Positions 59,542 through 64,000 of a DNA stretch of 64,000 nt are shown in pieces (the first letter of the stretch is position 1; each line of letters begins with the position of its first letter). Under the pieces are notes generated by a model. It was not told the DNA's origin, searched no databases, and saw nothing but the letters and a program-made list of their open reading frames with translations. The position numbers were made by a program, and so were the translations under genes. Where the stretch lies: NCBI GenBank assembly GCA_030696775.1, contig JAUYRN010000033.1, positions 245,962 to 309,961 of the forward strand, read 5' to 3'. Origin of the DNA: Sulfuricurvum sp. (GTDB taxonomy: Bacteria > Campylobacterota > Campylobacteria > Campylobacterales > Sulfurimonadaceae).

Positions 59542-59566
59542 TAAAAATCTCATTTTGTCCGATATA
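59542..59566 (+). promoter_or_regulatory. Possible sigma-28 promoter of the YjfB-like gene
   Basis: TAAA at 59542 and GTCCGATATA at 59557-59566 resemble the flagellar sigma-28 -35/-10 pair (the -10 of Campylobacter contains CGATWT). The spacing is shorter than the E. coli consensus, so this is tentative. Confidence 0.35.
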
Positions 59567-59593
59567 GATACAACTCCAAATAAAGGAGAGAAA

Positions 59594-59773
59594 ATGGATT
59601 CTATTAATTCGAACACGATGACTGCTTCTAGTGTATCTGCTTTGAAAAAAGCAATAGATTTAGAAGGTCAGGGAGTAATGAAGGTTTTGGAGAGTGCGCA
59701 AGTACCTACTTCCCAACAAAATTCAGGTTCGTCAATTACCGGCATTGGTCAAACGCTTGACATTCGTGCCTAA
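59594..59773 (+). CDS. YjfB-like putative motility protein
   Basis: 59 residues, MDSINSNTMTASSVSALKKAIDLEGQGVMKVLESAQ then a Ser/Gln-rich tail and a final GQTLDIRA. This matches the small YjfB (putative motility protein) family. ATG 59594 is preceded by AAAGGAG; an in-frame ATG at 59555 has none. Followed directly by a terminator. A flagellar link is supported by the tentative sigma-28 site. Confidence 0.7.
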   Translation: MDSINSNTMTASSVSALKKAIDLEGQGVMKVLESAQVPTSQQNSGSSITGIGQTLDIRA

Positions 59774-59777
59774 TCTT

Positions 59778-59810
59778 CTCGCCATCTTTATGGCGAGTTG
59801 GTTAATTTTT
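59778..59810. terminator. Terminator after the YjfB-like gene
   Basis: Perfect stem CTCGCCAT / ATGGCGAG with loop CTTT, followed by TTGGTTAATTTTT. It overlaps the 3' end of the convergent receiver-HPt gene, so it probably serves both. Confidence 0.75.
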
Positions 59811-60572
59811 CAATTGGTTTACGAGTAACCGCATTTCCTCTTTCATCTTATCTCCATATTCTCTATAATCGAATTCATCATTACAATTTTTTGCTGAAAG
59901 TTCCAATTCTCGTGCTAACTCATACAGTTTCATAAACTGCATATTACCGGCACTGCCCTTTAGGGAATGAGCATATCTTTCAATTTTAGAATACTCGTTT
60001 GAGTCCAAAATTGTATGTAATGTTGTAATTATTGCGTCTGCTTCCTCTAAAAAACACGTAATAAGAGCTGGAATATGTTTTACTTTTACCCCTATTTTCA
60101 TCGCCAATGCTTCATAATCCATTGAATTGCTCTTTACCGTGAAAGTAACGCTGTTTTCGACTGTTTTTTCAATAATAGCATTCTCTTGATTTTTATTATT
60201 TACCTTTGCAATCTCATGGGCAACAAAATGGTTAAAATGTTTGGTATTGATCGGTTTGCGAAGGAAGCGTTTTGCTCCGATATGTTTCATGTGAATAATG
60301 TCACTATAATGTTCATCTGCACTGACAATAAAGAGCATGGAAACAAACCGTTGTGAAAGCTCTAAAAGTTTCCCAACAAACTCGAAGCCATCCATTCCAG
60401 GCATGTTTATGTCGCTAAAAATAATATCCGCGCCGTTTTTTTCAATGTATTCGAGCGCATTATATCCATCACTAAAAAGAGAAATACATTTATCCGGGAC
60501 TCCCAACTCCACCAAAAGGGCATGAATCGTTAACAATACCGTCTTGGAGTCGTCGAGTACCACAATTTTCAT
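59802..60572 (-). CDS. Response-regulator receiver fused to HPt domain
   Basis: 256 residues. Receiver domain (about 1-125): acidic pair in VVLDDSKTV, phospho-Asp in IIFSDINMPGMDGFEF, Lys in FLRKPI. HPt domain (about 165-256): phospho-His in YAHSLKGSAGNMQFM. There is no kinase or output domain. It could act as a phosphorelay intermediate between a hybrid kinase and a final regulator. ATG 60572 with AGGA upstream gives the complete receiver; the longer frame to 60947 adds no domain and runs over the divergent MBL gene. Confidence 0.88.
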   Translation of the reverse strand: MKIVVLDDSKTVLLTIHALLVELGVPDKCISLFSDGYNALEYIEKNGADIIFSDINMPGMDGFEFVGKLLELSQRFVSMLFIVSADEHYSDIIHMKHIGAKRFLRKPINTKHFNHFVAHEIAKVNNKNQENAIIEKTVENSVTFTVKSNSMDYEALAMKIGVKVKHIPALITCFLEEADAIITTLHTILDSNEYSKIERYAHSLKGSAGNMQFMKLYELARELELSAKNCNDEFDYREYGDKMKEEMRLLVNQLKN

Positions 60573-60620
60573 TGTATTCCTGATGAAAAAATTTAATATA
60601 CTAGCGTACCATAATATTAC

Positions 60621-60626
60621 TATAAT
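60621..60626 (+). promoter_or_regulatory. -10 box of the MBL-fold gene
   Basis: TATAAT 29 bases before ATG 60655, in the short divergent gap with the receiver-HPt gene. Confidence 0.45.
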
Positions 60627-60654
60627 GTCATAACTTTTAGTAACTGAGATATTG

Positions 60655-61566
60655 ATGCACCTTGAATACACCTCTCCTCGAACGTCTTTTATAACGATCT
60701 TAAAATGGCAACTCTCCAAGCGATTAATGGCCAAGGATTCATCGAGAACTTCGATGATTACACACCACCTCGATAAACTCCCGGAGGGTGAATATACGTT
60801 ATGGCTTGGGCATGCAACCCTCTGGCTTGGTTTGGATAACAAACACATCGCCATTGACCCTGTTTTAGATTCTATTCCTCTGTTTAACCGGTTTACTGAG
60901 ATACCCATTCCCCAAGAGCAATTGCACGCGGATGTAATCCTCCTCACCCATGCCCACTACGACCATTTTGACAAGCCCTCGGTTTTGAGACTGCTGAAAA
61001 AAAATCCTGAGTGCATCATCGTGGCACCTGCAGGATTTTGGCGTTATCTAAAAAGACATATCGCGAGAGAAAAATGTTTTGAGCTGGAGTGGTGGGAATC
61101 CGTTATGATCGGGGGACTTTTTATTACCTTGACCCCTAGCAAACACTGGAGCAAACGAACTCCTTTTGATACCAACAAGGCACTGTGGGGAGGGTACGTC
61201 ATTCAAAATAATGAACAATGTATTTATCACAGCGGAGATACGGCGATAGGAGATCATTTCAAAGAAATAGGAAAAAAGTTTGCGATAAATGAAGCATTTT
61301 TACCCATCGGAGCCTATCGGCCAGAAGAGATAATGAAACACAATCACACAAACCCTCCCGAAGCACTGGAGGCGTGTGAAATGTTGGGAGCTAAAATACT
61401 CATACCCATCCATTATGGAACGTTCAGGCTCTCGGATGAGCCGTTAGATGAACCATTGGAATGGTTTAATGCTTTGACGAGTACAAATACCTATCCCTTT
61501 GAGACTAAAGCTCTAGGGATTGGGGAAGTTTATTTTCTGAGTAAGTCTATCCACTCTTTTGTATGA
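60655..61566 (+). CDS. MBL-fold metal-dependent hydrolase (UlaG/NAPE-PLD-like)
   Basis: 303 residues. Metallo-beta-lactamase motifs: TLWLGHATLWLGLDNKHIAIDPV, the metal site LTHAHYDHFDKPSV, YHSGDTAIGDHF and the C-terminal IPIHYGTFRL. This subgroup (UlaG lactonase, NAPE-PLD phospholipase) hydrolyses esters or lactones; the substrate here is unknown. ATG 60655 is used; a TTG one codon earlier is possible. The gene stands alone. Confidence 0.85.
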   Translation: MHLEYTSPRTSFITILKWQLSKRLMAKDSSRTSMITHHLDKLPEGEYTLWLGHATLWLGLDNKHIAIDPVLDSIPLFNRFTEIPIPQEQLHADVILLTHAHYDHFDKPSVLRLLKKNPECIIVAPAGFWRYLKRHIAREKCFELEWWESVMIGGLFITLTPSKHWSKRTPFDTNKALWGGYVIQNNEQCIYHSGDTAIGDHFKEIGKKFAINEAFLPIGAYRPEEIMKHNHTNPPEALEACEMLGAKILIPIHYGTFRLSDEPLDEPLEWFNALTSTNTYPFETKALGIGEVYFLSKSIHSFV

Positions 61567-61587
61567 AAATCCCAAAAAGGGGAGGAA

Positions 61588-64000
61588 CTAGATAACTGCA
61601 GTAATCACATGTGCTGTATCATTTAGTGTGAGTGATCCAGAACTCATTTCTCTTAAAACAAATGCTGTTTGAGAAATACCACTGCCTACTGTGCCATCGT
61701 ACACGACAAGCGTACTAGTGCCTGTATCGCCGACATTGAAAACACCGCTGGAGCTGTCATACCATCCTTTCACTAAAGCATAGTCATCATCTCCTACCGT
61801 TCCAGTGGAAGACAGTGACCCCTGGAACATTGCAGAATCTAGCTGAATAGTCACACTTCCTGAATTCATACCCCAGAAATTAATCGTATCGGCACCGTTG
61901 ACAAACGTAAAGGTGTCGCCGTTATTTACACCAAACGAATTATTACTCTCATGGAAGGTTACCAGCGTTGAATCTCCCTGATGGATGATATAGGTATCTA
62001 AATTACCAGCATCTACTTCATCGGCACCCTTACCTCCGGTGATAGTGTCTACGGCGCCTGTCCCTTCAATATAATTGTTACCGTCATTACCAATCAAGGT
62101 AGCAGCTGTAGCGGTAGAGAGCATATTTGTAATGGTATAATCTCCCGTTAATGTGTGAATATCAATTAACGAGGTTCCTTCTTGACCCAGTGCAATTCCT
62201 TTTTCACCTGGATCGAAGAAAGTAGAGATATTTCCTGCCGCATCGGTAAGGGTGGCGGTAGTTGTCATAACAATATAGTTACTTGCGCTAAACGTCGCCC
62301 CTGTATCGATCGTGAGAGTATTGCCGCTGACCGTGTATGTGCCAGCAACTATACCGCCTATGGTTGCACCGTTACCAATTTGCAAATCAGTATTGGCATC
62401 GGATATCGTCGTGCTTGCAATGGTTTCATTAGTCGACAATCTAAGGGTATTGGAATCAACAAAAACTACACCGTTAATCTCCGGCCCGACTTTATCGGCG
62501 ATGTGAACGACATTGGTTGCAGCGGTTGCTCCTAATGTTTTACCTGTAATACCATTCAATATAACAGCTGCGGTATCTCCCCATGTATCCCGCTGATAGA
62601 CAACCAAGCTATCTACACCCGTTGTGCCACCTGTATCCATCTCAAATCCGACAGTCTCATTTGCCGCTAGATTTGTATCGAGATATGCTATCGCCATAAT
62701 ATACGTAGTTGAATCAATCACAATAGTAGCATTAGTGCTGTCCTTAAATGTGATAATACCGCCTACAAGAGTATGATTCGTGATTGTCCCCATATCAAAA
62801 TTTGTCGCAGTCGTTGCTATTTGGACAATACCGACACCCACAGCATCATTCGTCGTTGTCCCTGAGACATCGAAATGATAAACCGTATCCGGGGAGTTGC
62901 TTGTTGAATTGCTGCCATTGCTTGCTGTCATCATAATAACATCTTGCGCTGCCGTCGTTTCGCTAAAATCGATGATATCATTACCCCATCTAGAGCTGAT
63001 CGTATCGCGTCCTTCGCCACCGATAATGTAATCTTGGTTGTTGGTTCCGATAATCGTGTCATTACCCGTACTGCCATACACCGCCATATCCCAATAGCTC
63101 GCTTGCAAGGTCGATAAATCGATAGTACTGTCACCATTGCTTCCGGCAATAGCGAGACCTCCAGCAGCTGGATTACCCGCGAGATCGGTTACTGCTCCGG
63201 ATTGTGAATTCATCAGGATATAGCTGCTAGACGTCGTAGCTACATTAAAAGTCACGGTAATGGTATCTCCCAAAACCGTTGCTGTACTTGGAAAAAGTTG
63301 CGTTGTCGCTCCATTCAAGAAAAAGCTGACGTTATTTGCATTTGCCAATGTAACATTTTCACTAAACTTTACAGACAAGGTTGTTGTTGAACCTGCAACG
63401 AAAGAGACATCTACAAGTGTAGGTGGTGTAGTATCAGGTGGCGTTGTAGTGAAATTGAGTACCGTACTGTCAGAAATACCAAGATACGGATTGCCAGCCG
63501 TATCGAGTAGCACACCTGAAGCCATCGTAATATTGTAGATATCTCCTGAGATGAGATTAGAGGATGGATTAATTGTGAGAGTACTGCCACTGATAGAGAT
63601 TTGAGAGCCATCGTTAATACTAATCGTGCGGGTGTCACCACTGTTATTTTGGTTTGTAATTACAATGTTACCTGTCCCTGCCGCAACATTCTCATTGAAG
63701 GTTAGCGTAATATTTCCGCTGGATGAAAACGCGGTGGAATTATCCACAGGATTAGTAGAAGAAAGGATTGGGGCAACGGTATCAATCGCTTGAGCACTGT
63801 TTGTGTTGGCTGCATTTGGATTGAGTGCCGCATCGACCACTGCCCCTGCTGCTAGAACTAGAGAGATGTTACCGCTGGCAACACCGGCATTTGGAGTAAC
63901 ATTCACGGTCCATGTTGTACCGCTTCCGGTAACGGAACTGACGGTACCGTTGGTCGCGGTGAAGTCTCCTATTGCAAGACCGGTAACTGCTTCGCTAAAG
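61588..64000 (-). CDS. Large Ig-like/RTX surface or secreted protein (3' part)
   Basis: The frame is open through base 64000, so the N-terminus is missing; at least 804 residues are visible. Repeated bacterial Ig-like units carry the VAPILSSTNPVDNSTAFS...ITLTFNENVAAGTGNIVI pattern and 'ATLTDAAGNIS' turns. An RTX-like calcium-binding stretch appears twice: YGSTGNDTIIGTNNQDYIIGGEGRDTI and LIGNDGNNYIEGTGAVDTITGGKGADEVD. No membrane anchor is seen at the C-terminus, which fits type I secretion with an uncleaved C-terminal signal. Likely an adhesin or extracellular matrix protein. Repetitive composition makes exact family assignment uncertain. Confidence 0.85.
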   Translation of the reverse strand, partial: FSEAVTGLAIGDFTATNGTVSSVTGSGTTWTVNVTPNAGVASGNISLVLAAGAVVDAALNPNAANTNSAQAIDTVAPILSSTNPVDNSTAFSSSGNITLTFNENVAAGTGNIVITNQNNSGDTRTISINDGSQISISGSTLTINPSSNLISGDIYNITMASGVLLDTAGNPYLGISDSTVLNFTTTPPDTTPPTLVDVSFVAGSTTTLSVKFSENVTLANANNVSFFLNGATTQLFPSTATVLGDTITVTFNVATTSSSYILMNSQSGAVTDLAGNPAAGGLAIAGSNGDSTIDLSTLQASYWDMAVYGSTGNDTIIGTNNQDYIIGGEGRDTISSRWGNDIIDFSETTAAQDVIMMTASNGSNSTSNSPDTVYHFDVSGTTTNDAVGVGIVQIATTATNFDMGTITNHTLVGGIITFKDSTNATIVIDSTTYIMAIAYLDTNLAANETVGFEMDTGGTTGVDSLVVYQRDTWGDTAAVILNGITGKTLGATAATNVVHIADKVGPEINGVVFVDSNTLRLSTNETIASTTISDANTDLQIGNGATIGGIVAGTYTVSGNTLTIDTGATFSASNYIVMTTTATLTDAAGNISTFFDPGEKGIALGQEGTSLIDIHTLTGDYTITNMLSTATAATLIGNDGNNYIEGTGAVDTITGGKGADEVDAGNLDTYIIHQGDSTLVTFHESNNSFGVNNGDTFTFVNGADTINFWGMNSGSVTIQLDSAMFQGSLSSTGTVGDDDYALVKGWYDSSSGVFNVGDTGTSTLVVYDGTVGSGISQTAFVLREMSSGSLTLNDTAHVITAVI

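Noticed and set aside
60573..60947. Long N-terminal extension of the receiver-HPt protein
   Set aside because: It overlaps the divergent MBL-fold gene and adds no domain; ATG 60572 has a ribosome site and starts the receiver domain exactly.

Overview
The window looks like a chromosomal segment of a free-living Campylobacterota (Epsilonproteobacteria), most like Sulfuricurvum/Sulfurimonas. The reasons are the ccoNOQP operon followed by DUF4006, a TPM-like and a FixH-like gene and addB; the conserved order carA - DUF507 - MotE-like - FliJ-like - purA; the order gltX - SurA-like - accC - accB - dcd (both as remembered from Campylobacter jejuni); mqnA of the futalosine menaquinone route; and a bacterial N-glycosylation (pgl) cluster. 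The genus is inferred from gene content only.

Layout. 1-5149 (minus): cbb3 oxidase operon with accessory genes and the start of addB. 5403-12000 (mostly minus): carA, DUF507, PAP2, two flagellar-type helper genes, purA, hisZ-like and an aminotransferase. 12106-25656: uppP, rdgB, an MFS carrier, molybdopterin genes moeA/moaE/moaD, mqnA, gltX, a SurA-like chaperone, accCB, dcd, a YdcH-like protein, tandem GAF proteins and asnB. 25739-39593 (plus): a coiled-coil orphan, then a tightly packed glycan cluster: PglK-like flippase, methyltransferase, WbsX-like protein, three glycosyltransferases, pglC, pglD, pglB, pglE, pglF. It makes a diNAcBac-based lipid-linked glycan and transfers it to protein. 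39574-43529 (minus): a DUF4395-like/GGDEF/EAL protein and ilvD. 43676-44102: tRNA-Gly, -Leu, -Cys, -Ser.

44079-58429 is a 14.35-kb AT-rich integrated element. It sits in the 3' end of tRNA-Ser(TGA) and is bounded by a 26-bp perfect direct repeat. It carries an integrase and excisionase next to the tRNA; a 758-aa protein that reads as a fused HsdM-HsdS with a destroyed catalytic motif; an AbiA-like reverse transcriptase with a C-terminal HEPN RNase motif; a convergent type II restriction-modification pair (BstXI-like nuclease plus beta-class methyltransferase); a second short tyrosine recombinase; and a replication-like block of a T4 gp44/RFC-type clamp loader followed by a 517-aa minimal family-A-type polymerase. 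Between those last two lies a 306-bp region of repeats and palindromes that could be an origin. There are no capsid, packaging, relaxase or secretion genes. I read it as a self-replicating integrative element or satellite carrying defence genes; this is the part most likely to hold something undescribed.

58521-64000: an AEC transporter, a small YjfB-type motility protein, a receiver-HPt protein, an MBL-fold hydrolase, and the 3' part of a large Ig-like/RTX surface or secreted protein that runs off the window.
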